Origin: Aspidapion aeneum | Taxonomy: Eukaryota; Arthropoda; Insecta; Coleoptera; Brentidae | Assembly: GCA_963576565.1 (NCBI GenBank) | Contig: OY755039.1 | Location: 81,095,955 to 81,159,954, forward strand | Direction: 5' to 3' | DNA length: 64,000 nt | Shown here: piece after piece, positions 1 to 12,001 of the stretch | How the letters are laid out: every line of letters starts with the position of its first letter | Numbering within the stretch: position 1 is the stretch's first letter | Translations under genes and position numbers: made by a program | Notes under the pieces: generated by a model | Told to the model about the DNA's origin: nothing | Databases searched by the model: none | Seen by the model: only the letters and a program-made list of their open reading frames with translations

Positions 1-6
1 ATAGTA

Positions 7-2031
7 ATGGGAAAATCATTTGAAGATCATCTAGACAATTTACGAGAAGTATTTTCAAGAATCAGGAACGCAAATCTTAAACTAAACTCAAAGAAGCGTT
101 TTCTATTTCAAGAAAAAGTTGAGTTCTTGGGTCACGTCGTTTCCCGAGAAGGCATCCATACCGACGAAAAAAAGTTACAAGCAATAAAAGAATGGCCTCA
201 ACCTCGTGACAAACATGAATTGAGAAGCTTTTTGGGTCTGTGTTCATACTACAGACGATTTGTAGAAGGATTCGCCAAAATAGCGTCTCCATTACATAGA
301 CTTACAGAAGATAAAGCTTCTTACAAATGGAATACCGAATGTGACCAAGCATTTAGAAGACTAAAAGCAGCATTATGTTCTAGTCCGATTCTTGCATATC
401 CCATTCCCAAAGGTAAATTAAATAGATAGATATATAAGATACTGATGCGAGCAACGATGGCATAGGAGCAGTACTCTCCCAAGTACAAGATGGAGAAGAA
501 CGGGTCATCGAATTTTTCAGCAAAAAGCTATCCAAACCAGAGAGAAATTATTGTGTTACCAGAAAGGAGCTCCTAGCCATCATTAAATCCGTAGATCACT
601 TTCACAAATATCTCTATGGACAATAGTTTCTGATTAGAACGGATCATGCTGCGTTACAGTGGCTCATGAAAATGAAACAACCTGAGGGGCAAGTCGCGAG
701 ATGGATAGAAAAGCTACAACAATACCATTATCAAATTAAGCACCGAGCGGGAAGGGTGCATAATAATGCGGATGCATTGTCCAGAAGACCTTGCCCTGAG
801 GATTGTAAACATTGCAGGAAAATTGACCAGAAAGAAGGAATTACCTACGTGCGCCAGATAAAGTTACAACCAGATGAAGAATGGATGTCGGCTTCGATTA
901 GAACCACACAACTTAACGACAAAGATGTAGGACCTATCTTGCGATTAAAAGAAGAGAACAAGCCACGACCATCATGGCAAGATATCGCAAACCAAAGGGT
1001 GATATTCAAATCACTGTGGGCACAATGGGATTCACTGATAGTAGAGGAAAACATCCTTAAACGTGCCTGGGAAAGTGCCGATGGCCTTACTGTGGTTAAT
1101 CAAGTAGTGGTTCCTAGGAGCATGGTAGACAATATAATGGCCGAATGCCATGGTGGAAAATCAGGCGCGCATCTAGGCATAAATAAAACCATGGACAAAA
1201 TTCGAAACCGATTTTATTGGGTCAATTACTTTCAAGATGTGAAAAACTGGTGCCGCCGATGTTCGACTTGTGCAGCCAGCCAAGGTCCCAAAACAAGGTC
1301 CAGAGGTCAAATGAAACAATATAACGTAGGTCTGCCATTCGAACGCATTGCTATTGATGTGGCCGGACCATTTCCAGAAACTAAAAAGGGCAACAAATAC
1401 ATCCTTGTTGTCATGGATTACTTTAGCAAATGGCCAGAAGTTTTTGCTTTGCCTAACCAAGAGGCCGCTACAGTTGCAGAAGTTCTGGTAAATGATGTTT
1501 TCAGCCGATTTGGCATTCCTTTGGAACTACATTCAGATCAAGGAAGAAACTTTGAATCAAAGCTCTTCCAGAATCTCTGTGACCTTTTAGGAATACATAA
1601 AACACGGACTACGGCTGTACATCCGCAGTCAGATGGCATGGTTGAAAGATTTAATAAAACAATAGAAGAACATCTGTGCAAAGTTGTTGATGAGCACCAA
1701 ACAGATTGGGACCAATATATTCCATTGTTTTTACGACAGGAGCTACTCCATCTAGTATCCTGTTTGGTAGAGAACTCCGTTTACCATGTGATATCATGTT
1801 TGGTTCACCTGAAGAAGAACACTTAGAGGTTAATGACTATGTCGAACGTTTAAGGCAAAAGCTGCACGATATCCATGAAGTGGTTAGAGAGCGAATAGAA
1901 ATAGCCAATGACCGCATGAAAGCGAGATATGACCTGAAAGCAAACTCTTCAGGGTTCAAAGAGAATGATCAAGTCTGGCTATACAATCCTCAACGCAAGA
2001 AAGGAAGATCACCTAAGTTGACACCACCGGG
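7..2031 (+). pseudogene. gypsy pol fragment: RT C-terminus, RNase H, integrase
   Basis: Positions 7-420 encode the end of RT and its connection region (FLGHVVS, LRSFLGLCSYYRRF). RNase H follows (DTDASNDGIGAVLSQ, then LLAIIKSVDHFHKYL). Integrase has the zinc-binding part (CRRCSTC) and catalytic-core motifs (AIDVAGPFP, LHSDQGRNFES, HPQSDGMVERFNKTIEEH). Three lesions are visible: a frame disruption near 420-435, a stop where a glutamine-rich turn ends near 625, and a one-base frameshift near 1715-1735 after DWDQYIPLF that moves the integrase C-terminus (GATPSSILFGRELRLP) to another frame. The protein would have made cDNA and integrated it. Confidence 0.88.
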
Positions 2032-2482
2032 TGTTAGAGAAACTTTTGCGTCTATATTCTTTTAAAAATTCAAATTTAATAAACCCCGCCATACAGGATT
2101 AAAATGTGCACGAGAAGACTCGACAACGCAGGATTCTGCGTCTACATGCGCGAGAGAGTGCGCAATCACACTTCGTTATCACGCCAAGGCAAGAACGGCA
2201 TGTTAAAAACTCAAGTGATCGAAAAATCAATCAAAATTTCAATCCAAAACCTTATTATTCGATTTTAATTATAATCTAATTAGTGTTAAGCAATTCCAGC
2301 GACATTCTACAGTGAAGGGAGCTCCCGGGATGGTGTATCTGCGACAAAACTGGTAAGTGCATATTTTTTGGTTTTGTATGGCTTGTTAATTATTTTTTGG
2401 AAATTTCAGAATCATAACGTTTTACAGTCCGCGTTATATTTTTTTCGAAGGAAAGATTCAATTCTAATTCAAATCTCTAACA
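2032..2482 (+). repeat. BEL/Pao 5' LTR
   Basis: 451 bp, TGTTAG...CTAACA. It matches 8695-9122 base for base over nearly all its length; the 3' copy lacks about 23 bp after cgttttacag. It contains a good 5' splice site (ctgGTAAGTGCA, about 2350) and a possible acceptor (gaaatttcag, about 2410). Confidence 0.9.
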
Positions 2483-3063
2483 TTTTTGTTCCATCGACCC
2501 AGATAAATTAAAGAAATTTTTAAAAAATTAAAATTTTTGCAAGTCACGAAAAATATTCGTATTAAAAATTCGCCATTATACCCCACCGGGAACCTGCAAT
2601 TCGGTCGTCCAGCGAACAGCGTTCGAAGCAAGGCTCTCCCCTCCACATACTAAGGACGGAGCTCAGTTTCACAGCGGTGATACTTCACGGTTTGTTTACA
2701 TTTCAAAATAAAAGAATTCAATTCAAAAATTCAATAAAAAATTCTTATTTTATTCGAAATTCGATTATTGTTTATGTATGGTTTAGCAGTGGACAAAACA
2801 ATTCTACGAACGGCGTTTTACTAGGTGCGAATAAATCCTTTTAATTACCTAAATTATTTGTGAAAAATAAGTGGTAAAAATACCTCTTTATAAAAGTGCA
2901 TTTTATGATAAAATAAGGATCTCGGTAGCATATACTAACCTACTCAACAAGTAAGAAATTCTATTTCTAGCATAAAATAAAAATCGATATTTACCAAAAC
3001 AAAACAAAAAACTATTTTATTCTTTTAAAATACTTTGTGCTATAAAAATAAACTTAATTCAAT

Positions 3064-3960
3064 ATGCCTTCAAAAAATAGTTTGATAAACCAAAGAAAGA
3101 TATCTATTTCACGCATTACTGAGGTATATAACTTGGCAACTAAATGCAGCAGCTCTAAGCGTACTTTTTAAAGTATCTTACGAATCTTTCGACGATCATT
3201 ACGAGGAATTTAAACGGTTACATAACGACATCATAGGCCTCATTGAGGACGAGGAATTCATGGAACAGGACGTATTTAGGAAGGATACCGACAAATTCTA
3301 TTACGCTACCAAGCAAATATATGCAGAATTCTTTCCAGATTTGGGCCCTAGGTTTTCGGGAAACAGCCCTGCTATAATTCAAGCCCCAATAAGGGACGAA
3401 CTAGGACCTCTAAAAATACCCTGCTTTGATGGATCACCTCGAAAATGGCCCACCTTTTTTGATATTTTTTCTTCTCTCGTAAATGATAATCAAAATTACT
3501 CAAACATTAAAAAATTTCAGCATTTATTAATGTACTTAGAGGGCGAACCTGCAAATCTTTTAAATCAATTAAATTAACGGGAGATAATTACGAAATAGCG
3601 TGGAATATCCTAGTCAATCGCTATCAAAATAAACGGTTGTTAGCATCCACCTATTGGAATGCTATTTACACAGCGATTCCTTTAAAAAATAACTCGGCAA
3701 AAGAGCTTGGAAAATTAATGGATATTTTTTCGGAAAATGTGCTAGCCCTAGGTAACCTTAATTTTCCAGTAGATCAGTGGTGTTTTTGTCTGTTTTCAAT
3801 TTTACTTTCAAAAATTGATAATTCGACCAGAACTGCGTTTGAGCTAAAATACAGCACTACTGAAATACCAACTTACAAAAATTTAATCGAATTTTTGTCA
3901 AATACAAAAATTTAATCGAATTTTTGTCAAATCAATGCAAAGCTCTTGAGTCATTGCAAA
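3064..3960 (+). pseudogene. BEL/Pao gag, frameshifted
   Basis: An ATG at 3064 opens MPSKNSLINQRKIS and runs to a stop at about 3171. The sequence continues in a second frame (VSYESFDDHYEEFKRLHNDI to LLNQLN, stop at 3575), then in a third (LTGDNYEIAWNILVNRYQN to IEFLSN, stop at about 3915). The parts align in order as one gag core of the kind found in Pao proteins (PCFDGSPRKWPTFFDIFSS). The last break coincides with a 29-bp tandem duplication at 3875-3932. Zinc knuckles lie in the next ORF. Confidence 0.75.
3875..3932 (+). repeat. 29-bp tandem duplication breaking gag
   Basis: Two identical 29-bp copies, 3875-3903 and 3904-3932, beginning acaaaaattt. Because 29 is not a multiple of three, the copy shifts the frame and brings a stop into gag. 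Confidence 0.9.
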
Positions 3961-4108
3961 TTATCCCTTCCCAAGTGACTCAAACCAACAACAAATAATA
4001 AACCGTATAATAACAAAACCCAACAATTTTAAATCGAATTCATATTCTCAATATCAAAACAAATCAAACGCCCAATCTAATTTTTTTGTAAACGCCCCAC
4101 CAACCACA

Positions 4109-7100
4109 ATGAACAAACAAAAAACTCAACATCAAAATTCACCTAATAACTCAACTCATCAAAATTATTCTCAAGCTAAGTGCAGGTTGTGCAATAATTC
4201 GATACATTTAATAACCCAATGTCCGGTTTTTATTTCAAAGTCTCCTAATGATAGGTACGCTTTCATTACTCAACAAAACGCATGCGTAAATTGTCTGCGT
4301 TTTAATCACGTACAAAGGGATTGCGTAAGCACGTATAATTGCAAAATTTGTCGTTTTCGACATCATACAATGATTTGTAGACAAAACTATAATCAAAACT
4401 CCGGAGTTAGTCAATTTATCTCAAATAATAACTCTAACCAATCCAATTTTATTCAGCCAACTCAATCAACTTCAAACTTACTTCCTAACCCCACAATTAA
4501 CCCAAACTATGTCAATTCTTTGCCAATAACTCAAAATCCAACAACTCAAAATTATTCAATTATTCAACCTCAAAGTCAAAATTTTGTTGCCCCAACAAAC
4601 TTGTGGACTTCTTTGGCTACCACAGCAACAAAAACTTGTTTATTATCTACTTGTCACGTAGAGGTTCTAGATTCTAGAGGCAATTATCAAAAGGTTCGAG
4701 CCATCCTTGATAATGGTAGTCAACTAAGCTTGATAAGCGAAAACTGTTTAAATCGTTTAGGACTTTCTAGAAACAAAGAATCGATCCCAGTCCTAGGATT
4801 AAACCATTCTTCATCCTCGACCAAGGGAATCTCAACGCGTACAATTCGTCCAGTAGGACAACCATACCCAACCTTCAATTTTCAAGTTCATATTTTGCCT
4901 AACTTATGTGCAAACATGCCTTCTATGAGAGTCAATCCTACAAATTGGAGCTATATTCAAAATCTTAAACTAGCAGATGAAAAATTCTATACACCTGGAC
5001 CAATAGACATGCTAATCGGAGCAGAGCTCTACAAAGATATCCTTTTGTCAGGACGCATTGATGGCCTACCAGGGCAACCAACCGCCTTTGAAACCATCTT
5101 TGGATGGGTCTTACTGGGGGATACACGCGACGTCATTTTTCAAACCACGCTCGATAATTCTTGTTTTTTCCTATCCGAACAGTCTCTCGATTCTAGTCTC
5201 AAAAAATTCTGGGAATTAGAAAATATAAAACCTAGAGTTTTTCTTTCTCCGGAGGAGAAGAAATGCGAGGAGATCTACCAAAAAACCACGACCAGAGAAC
5301 CATCAGGACGCTTTATCGTCAACTTACCGTTTCGCAGCGCAGTGCCGCAGCTTGGCGATACCTTTTCTATTGCGTACCGTTCCTTTATGTCGCTCGAATC
5401 TAGGCTTTTAAAAAATCCAGATCTTTATCATCCATACTCCGAATTCATGAGAGACTATTTAATCAATGGTCACATGTCTCCTATACCAAGTCATGAACCC
5501 AAACCAGCTTTATCCTGTTATTTGCCTCACCATGGCGTTCTTAGACCTGATAAAACTACTTCAAAACTCCGGGTTGTTTTTAACCCTTCGATAAAACCCT
5601 CATCCACAGGCCTAAGCCTCAATGAAACCCTTTTAATAGGTCCAAAACTTCAAAATGATATTTCCGAAATCTTACTCAAATTCCGATTCTATCCCTATGT
5701 ATTTTTAACAGACATAAAACAGCACTTCCTTCAAATCAAAATAAATCCTGAACACAGAGATTTTCAAAGACTTCTCTGGCGTTTTCATCCTAGCGAACCC
5801 TTACAAGAATTTCGACTAAATACAGTTACTTTTGGTATGTGTTCTAGCCCTTATTTAGCTATTCGTACATTAAGGGAGTTAGCCAAAATCGAGAGTGAAA
5901 ACTACCCCGAAGCTTCCAAGGTTCTTCTTAATAATATTTTTATGGATGATATTTGCGCAGGCGCAAAGTCCCTTGATGACGCCTTAGCCCTTCAAAATGA
6001 CCTTATTGCTTTGTTAAACTTAGGTGGCTTTCAACTCCGTAAATGGGCTTCCGATGAACCGAAACTTATATCACATTTTTCACCCTCGGATTGTCAAATT
6101 CCTGTCACTTTTGACAAGGACGATTCAAGTTCAATCAAGGTCTTAGGACTGCAGTGGCAGCCTTCTTCCGATCAATTCACATATTCTTACACCCAATCTG
6201 AAAAATCCTGTACCAAACGGAATATCCTTTCAGCAATAGCAAAAATATGGGATCCGCTTGGTTTTTTATCACCTCTATTAATCTTAGCAAAAACCATTAT
6301 GCAGAAACTCTGGTTGTCTAATTGTTCATGGGACGAAAAGCCTCCAAACTCTATTGTAAATCTTTGGAACCAATTCAGTAATGAACTAAACTGCATTTCA
6401 AATATTTCCTTACCTCGCTATATTTTTTCTACTCAAGTAAAAAGCTGTAAACTTTTAGCCTTCTGTGATGCGTCTGAGCTTGGTTACGCCAGTTGTGTGT
6501 ATGCTCGTACTGAGTTGCAAAATGGTGAAATCAGGTCAGCCTTGGCTTTAGGCAAATCTAGAGTAGCCCCTATCAATACAAAATCAATACCACGTTTAGA
6601 ACTTCTGGGAGCTACGCTCTTAGCTGATATCTTAGAAATCGTTATCCGAAACTATTCTTCACTTATTTCTATAGACGAAATACTTGCATTTTCAGACTCA
6701 CAAGTAGCTTTACACTGGATTACTGGTTCTCCTCACAAATGGCAAACTTTTGTAGCCAACCGAGCTTCCAAGATTCAAGAAACCATTCCAGAAGTATCCT
6801 GGTACCACATACCCTCGGCTGAAAATCCCGCGGATTGTGCAAGTAGAGGTCTATTGGCTAGTAATCTCGTCAACCATCCACTTTGGTTTCAAGGTCCCTC
6901 TTGGCTCACCTTACCAAGGTCCGATTGGAAAATTCAAAATTTTCTAGACCAGATGTCAGACAATGTCCCAGAAGAAGTTTTCCAAGAGCAAAAATCTTCA
7001 GTACTCGTTACGTTTCAAACTTCACCTAATTATTTCGAAAAACTTATTCAAAATTATTCTAACCTTGACCTTATTCAAAAAATTATATGTCATTTTTTAA

Positions 7101-8488
7101 GAGTTATTCATAATCGAAAAAACCCGCAGAAGTCCCTTCCTAACGTTTTTTCGTCCAATAAGTTACATAAAGCTTTATTAGTTTTAGTCAAGCACGTCCA
7201 AGAAAACTGCTTCTTAGAACTTATTCAAAAACTCAAAAATCAACAATTGCTTCCTAAACAATACCGAAAACTTGCGCCGTTCCTTGACGACAAGGGGTTT
7301 GTCAGAGTGGGCGGACGCTTGCGTCATTCATCTGGAATTCCATACGACTCAAAACATCCAATTCTACTGCCTCGATCTCACCGACTAACTGATTTAATTA
7401 TTATCCAAATTCATAAAAATAATTTTCATCCAGGACCCAATACTGTCTTGTATTTAATACGCCAAAAATTGTGGATTTTATCAGCTCGTAGAGCTATAAA
7501 TCATGTTTTATCTCAATGTATTCAGTGTTTTCGTATGAAACTAAAACCCTACACTCAATTCATGGCTGATTTACCTTTATTCAGAACTTCACAGTTGAAG
7601 GTATTTTCGCATGTCTGCTTGGACTATGCTGGTCCCATAAACGTTATCTCTTCGCGCATACGCAAAGCGAAAGTTCTTAAGGCATATATCGCTGTTTTTG
7701 TAGACAATTGCGTAAAAGCTATCCACATCGAATTGGTCAGTGACCTTACGACAGAAGCTTTTATCGCAGCTTTGCGACGATTTATTGCAAGAAGAGGTGC
7801 TTGCACTCAAATCACAAGCGACTGTGGATCTAACTTTGTAGGAGCTATCAAGCAACTTCAGGAGTTATCTAAATCAGCGGCGGAAAGCCTACAAATCCGT
7901 TGGTGCTTGAATAGTCCCGGAGCGCCTCATTTAAACGGCCTCGCGGAGGCAGGCGTAAAATCTATCAAAACTCATCTCTACAAGTCAATCGGTAGTCAAA
8001 TATTTACTTTTGAGGAGTTATACACGCTCTTAACTCAAATTAAAGCTTTGCTAAATTCACGTCCAATTTGCGAACAAAGGACAGACCCTAATGATCTCTC
8101 CCCCCTTACTCCAGGGCATTTCATAAATCTCGAACCCTTGAACTCTTGCCCAGATCCCGATTTAACTCACCTAAAACTAAACACACTTAGCCGTTGGCAA
8201 TTAATTCAACGTTTAAATTCAGACTTCTGGAAACGCTGGAAGTGTGAATATTTAAATACTTTGCAGCAGCGCGCTAAATGGTGCGATCCATCGGTCGAGA
8301 TTAAAATTAATACACTTGTTTTAATCAAAGACGAAGCAAAACCTCCCTTGCATTGGTTGTTGGGTAGGATAGTGTCGGTACACCCCGGTCCTGATAACAA
8401 TGTAAGAGTGGCCACGGTTAAGACAAAGCAAGGCCTTTTCAAACGTCCGGTCGTAAAGTTGTGTCCATTACCGTTGGATCCACGCTAA
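4109..8488 (+). CDS. BEL/Pao Gag-Pol polyprotein (zinc knuckle, protease, RT, RNase H, integrase)
   Basis: An uninterrupted 1,459-codon frame. Residues about 27-92 carry cysteine/histidine knuckles (CRLCNNS...H...C, then CVNCLRFNHVQRDC). An aspartic protease follows near 198 (LDNGSQ). RT has its catalytic FMDDICAG near residue 611. RNase H begins near 787 (FCDASELGYASCVY). Integrase shows an HH-CC zinc region (CIQCFRMK) and a catalytic core with LDYAGP, TSDCGSNF and a glutamate in GLAEAGVKS (about 1170-1280). The C-terminus (LLGRIVSVHPG, VVKLCPLP) matches the DUF5641 tail of BEL/Pao. The frame may begin before the ATG at 4109 because gag is broken upstream. Pol looks intact; the element cannot make normal Gag from this copy. 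Confidence 0.92.
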   Translation: MNKQKTQHQNSPNNSTHQNYSQAKCRLCNNSIHLITQCPVFISKSPNDRYAFITQQNACVNCLRFNHVQRDCVSTYNCKICRFRHHTMICRQNYNQNSGVSQFISNNNSNQSNFIQPTQSTSNLLPNPTINPNYVNSLPITQNPTTQNYSIIQPQSQNFVAPTNLWTSLATTATKTCLLSTCHVEVLDSRGNYQKVRAILDNGSQLSLISENCLNRLGLSRNKESIPVLGLNHSSSSTKGISTRTIRPVGQPYPTFNFQVHILPNLCANMPSMRVNPTNWSYIQNLKLADEKFYTPGPIDMLIGAELYKDILLSGRIDGLPGQPTAFETIFGWVLLGDTRDVIFQTTLDNSCFFLSEQSLDSSLKKFWELENIKPRVFLSPEEKKCEEIYQKTTTREPSGRFIVNLPFRSAVPQLGDTFSIAYRSFMSLESRLLKNPDLYHPYSEFMRDYLINGHMSPIPSHEPKPALSCYLPHHGVLRPDKTTSKLRVVFNPSIKPSSTGLSLNETLLIGPKLQNDISEILLKFRFYPYVFLTDIKQHFLQIKINPEHRDFQRLLWRFHPSEPLQEFRLNTVTFGMCSSPYLAIRTLRELAKIESENYPEASKVLLNNIFMDDICAGAKSLDDALALQNDLIALLNLGGFQLRKWASDEPKLISHFSPSDCQIPVTFDKDDSSSIKVLGLQWQPSSDQFTYSYTQSEKSCTKRNILSAIAKIWDPLGFLSPLLILAKTIMQKLWLSNCSWDEKPPNSIVNLWNQFSNELNCISNISLPRYIFSTQVKSCKLLAFCDASELGYASCVYARTELQNGEIRSALALGKSRVAPINTKSIPRLELLGATLLADILEIVIRNYSSLISIDEILAFSDSQVALHWITGSPHKWQTFVANRASKIQETIPEVSWYHIPSAENPADCASRGLLASNLVNHPLWFQGPSWLTLPRSDWKIQNFLDQMSDNVPEEVFQEQKSSVLVTFQTSPNYFEKLIQNYSNLDLIQKIICHFLRVIHNRKNPQKSLPNVFSSNKLHKALLVLVKHVQENCFLELIQKLKNQQLLPKQYRKLAPFLDDKGFVRVGGRLRHSSGIPYDSKHPILLPRSHRLTDLIIIQIHKNNFHPGPNTVLYLIRQKLWILSARRAINHVLSQCIQCFRMKLKPYTQFMADLPLFRTSQLKVFSHVCLDYAGPINVISSRIRKAKVLKAYIAVFVDNCVKAIHIELVSDLTTEAFIAALRRFIARRGACTQITSDCGSNFVGAIKQLQELSKSAAESLQIRWCLNSPGAPHLNGLAEAGVKSIKTHLYKSIGSQIFTFEELYTLLTQIKALLNSRPICEQRTDPNDLSPLTPGHFINLEPLNSCPDPDLTHLKLNTLSRWQLIQRLNSDFWKRWKCEYLNTLQQRAKWCDPSVEIKINTLVLIKDEAKPPLHWLLGRIVSVHPGPDNNVRVATVKTKQGLFKRPVVKLCPLPLDPR

Positions 8489-8694
8489 ATCTCATATTCA
8501 ATGTATTTTTTGTAATGTCTTATCTAATTCTTAGAATTCTTATTTTTTTGTTTTTGGGAAAATTCCATAAAAATTGGAAAATGTTTGGGTAAATTCTCCT
8601 TTTATTATTTTACAATTTTTCTTAATTCTTTGATTTTATTTTTTTTCTAAATTTCTTAATTTTAATTTAAAACTTCGTTTTAAGTGGGCGGAAA

Positions 8695-9122
8695 TGTTAG
8701 AGAAACTTTTGCGTCTATATTCTTTTAAAAATTCAAATTTAATAAACCCCGCCATACAGGATTAAAATGTGCACGAGAAGACTCGACAACGCAGGATTCT
8801 GCGTCTACATGCGCGAGAGAGTGCGCAATCACACTTCGTTATCACGCCAAGGCAAGAACGGCATGTTAAAAACTCAAGTGATCGAAAAATCAATCAAAAT
8901 TTCAATCCAAAACCTTATTATTCGATTTTAATTATAATCTAATTAGTGTTAAGCAATTCCAGCGACATTCTACAGTGAAGGGAGCTCCCGGGATGGTGTA
9001 TCTGCGACAAAACTGGTAAGTGCATATTTTTTGGTTTTGTATGGCTTGTTAATTATTTTTTGGAAATTTCAGAACCATAACGTTTTACAGGAAATATTCA
9101 ATTCTAATTCAAATCTCTAACA
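8695..9122 (+). repeat. BEL/Pao 3' LTR
   Basis: 428 bp, same TGTTAGAGA start and TCTCTAACA end as the 5' copy. It differs by one visible substitution (agaaccat for agaatcat), the indel of about 23 bp, and one base next to the indel. Confidence 0.9.
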
Positions 9123-9270
9123 ATGGGAAGGGCCTTATAAAGTTGTTAAGAGAATTAATGATGTAGTCTACCGAATCCAGAAAAGCCCGAAGTCCAAGAT
9201 GAAAGTTGTTCATCTAGACAGACTAATAAAACCTTACCTGGGAAATGTTGATCGAGACGATCAAACCTGA
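9123..9270 (+). pseudogene. gypsy pol 3' end after the BEL insertion
   Basis: The frame after the BEL 3' LTR reads WEGPYKVVKRINDVVYRIQ, then KMKVVHLDRLIKPYLGN, and ends in a stop at 9268-9270. This is the usual C-terminal tail of Ty3/gypsy integrases, and it is the direct continuation of the reading frame broken at 2031. Confidence 0.85.
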
Positions 9271-9280
9271 AGAGGAGGAT

Positions 9281-9721
9281 AGTGTTACAAATTTAAGTTA
9301 TTTAAATTTTATAGTTAGAATTTATTTAGGGTTAGTGTAGTATTAGGTTGACGTATTTTATGGTTGTATTCTTAATCTAGGTTTTAGTTGCGTTATCTGT
9401 GACAAACTGGTATGCGAATGGTCCGGTTCTAGAAAAGGTTGGAATAATTCCGAATCGAACAAGGATGGAAAATTCTCGAATAGTAGGCAGCCCGTTATAC
9501 ATAGGGCCGGACGTCGTGCATCGGGCAGTCAGAGATAACCAATGGTAGTGATCGCTAGATGTTAACGCGAAGTTAATAGGCGTATTAAAGTAGTGAATTA
9601 TTAGCAAGTTATTAGTAAATTTAAGTGCGTGTTTTTGTACATAATTTATGTACAAAAATAAATTGACGTATCGTTTTTAACAATTGCGAGTTTTAATTTG
9701 TCGTTGTGAACCCGTAACACT
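9281..9721 (+). repeat. gypsy 3' LTR
   Basis: Begins AGTGTTAC directly after a purine tract (agaggaggat) and ends GTAACACT, a perfect 8-bp inverted pair; the inner TG...CA ends are 9283 and 9719. Length is about 440 bp. The 5' LTR is outside the window, so identity and target duplication cannot be judged. Confidence 0.75.
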
Positions 9722-11038
9722 ATATTATAATTTTAATTTATTAATGGCGCCTCTTTCTTACTTTCACACTACTAGCGTTTGCTCTCACTCTAGCGAAAAT
9801 GAATTTTTTGAAATTTCAAAAAGAAAATCAAAATGGAAATTAAAATCCGGCTCGAAGGACCAAAATATGTAGCACTCTGATGGCTCAGATTGGGTTTTGG
9901 TAGATACAGTGGACTATAATTGACATTGGCGCAAGAAATTCATTTAACTAGAGAAAGTAACTAATTTAAAAATTGTAGGTTAAATTTGAAAGAGAAATAA
10001 AATTGTGATATAGCCTCATGGAGAGGGACTTACCGCTGTTTTGAAGTTCCAAAGTGCAAGGTGTACACCTTTCCATAAGAGCTATGTGACTTGAAGTTCC
10101 AACAGGATGATGGCACGATAATTTTAATTATTTGCGGTATTTTAAAGTGAATTTTCACTATTTTTTAAATTTAAATTTTAAGGTTGTCGTTTTCTGGACA
10201 TGGCGACACGCAGCACACTTTGTCTGTCTCTCAATCCTGCGCTTGCAGTTTTTTCGCACATGCGCACAGCACTTCACCCTCTATAGGAAACCATATCACT
10301 ATATTTTAAATTTTATGGATATATGAAAAACGCAATAGAGGACGCTTGTAGTGCCAAAGTATATAAAAATAAAGAAATAAGAAATAAAATGATAATTCTT
10401 AAATTTAGAATAGAAATTACATTTTTTGCGTTTAATTCTCGCATTTTAATGCAATTTTGCTTTAGGTAAATTTTATAATAACTAATAGTTGACCCATTTA
10501 CTTAGGATTAATATAAATTTAAGACTAATAATTTTATGTTCAAGACAAAATTTTAATCCATGAAAAATAGGAAAAATAAAAGTAAAATTCAAAAATAAAA
10601 GAAAAATAAAGAGGTTTTTTATGGAAACCGAACAATAGGGGAGGGGAGTAAATTAAAATTTTGGGGTTTTTTGATTTTTTCCAGGGGTTTGGTCATAATT
10701 TCTATCAGTCTGCCAAATTTCAGCTTTGTAGCATGTCTGGAAGTACAGTAGAATATTGATGATCTATACATGAGTGAGTCAGTGAGTGAGTGAGTGGCAA
10801 TTTCGACGTTTTTTGAAATTTCGTAACTACTTTACTACTTTATGGAATTCCATGAGGGGTTGTTAACTCTAAGGAGATCTACGACTGTGCAAAGTTTGAG
10901 ATTCGTAGCTCATTCCGAAGTAGAGTTTTAGGTAGGTCAAATATTGGCTGAAATGTTTCCAGAAAAGATGGTTACGGCGCGCGAACTTGGCGAGGCACTG
11001 CCGTGCCCTCAGATTTCAAAACCCTTACACTTTTAAAT
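9722..11038. other. non-coding intron of msn, AT-rich repeats
   Basis: No gene seen. A low-complexity AT-rich stretch (10330-10620) is followed by a segment with a TGAG microsatellite (about 10770-10797) and text of a type that usually recurs in insect genomes (10640-10990). A good minus-strand donor (GTAAGT, about 10030) is present, but no msn-like exon could be read beside it. Confidence 0.5.
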
Positions 11039-11041
11039 TCA

Positions 11042-11923
<882 letters not shown>

Positions 11924-12001
11924 TTAACTACTATTTTCAGATTGTGCCAAAAAAGTGCAAACTTGGGCACAAAATAAATGGATCCATGACTGATCTGATA
12001 C

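Larger units (their letters stand above)
2032..9122 (+). mobile_element. BEL/Pao LTR retrotransposon, nearly complete
   Basis: Two LTRs (2032-2482 and 8695-9122) with matching TGTTAGAGA...TCTCTAACA ends flank a gag region and a 1,459-codon pol. The order protease, RT, RNase H, integrase and a C-terminal DUF5641-like domain is that of BEL/Pao. The LTRs are almost identical apart from one indel of about 23 bp, so insertion was recent. The flanking bases (ccggg / atggg) do not form a clean target duplication. No clear tRNA primer site follows the 5' LTR; a G-rich tract (agtgggcggaaa) precedes the 3' LTR. Confidence 0.92.
1..9721 (+). mobile_element. Ty3/gypsy LTR retrotransposon, decayed, split by a BEL/Pao element
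   Basis: The 3' half of a gypsy-type element enters from the left edge. Reverse transcriptase, RNase H and integrase are read on the plus strand up to 2031; the last stretch of pol (WEGPYKVVKRINDVVYRIQ...) resumes at 9124 and stops near 9270. It is followed by a purine tract (agaggagga) and an LTR. The 7.1-kb interruption is a complete BEL/Pao element. Joining the flanks restores a typical integrase tail (KLTPP / WEGPYK). The reading frame is broken at several places, so the element is dead. It lies in an msn intron, on the strand opposite to msn. The 5' LTR is outside the window. Confidence 0.9.

Noticed and set aside
2027..9127. Target duplication of the BEL element
   Set aside because: ccggg and atggg agree at only three of five bases.
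10010..10120. Possible msn exon before a GTAAGT donor on the minus strand
   Set aside because: The reading frames carry no msn-like coiled-coil sequence and no acceptor was evident.
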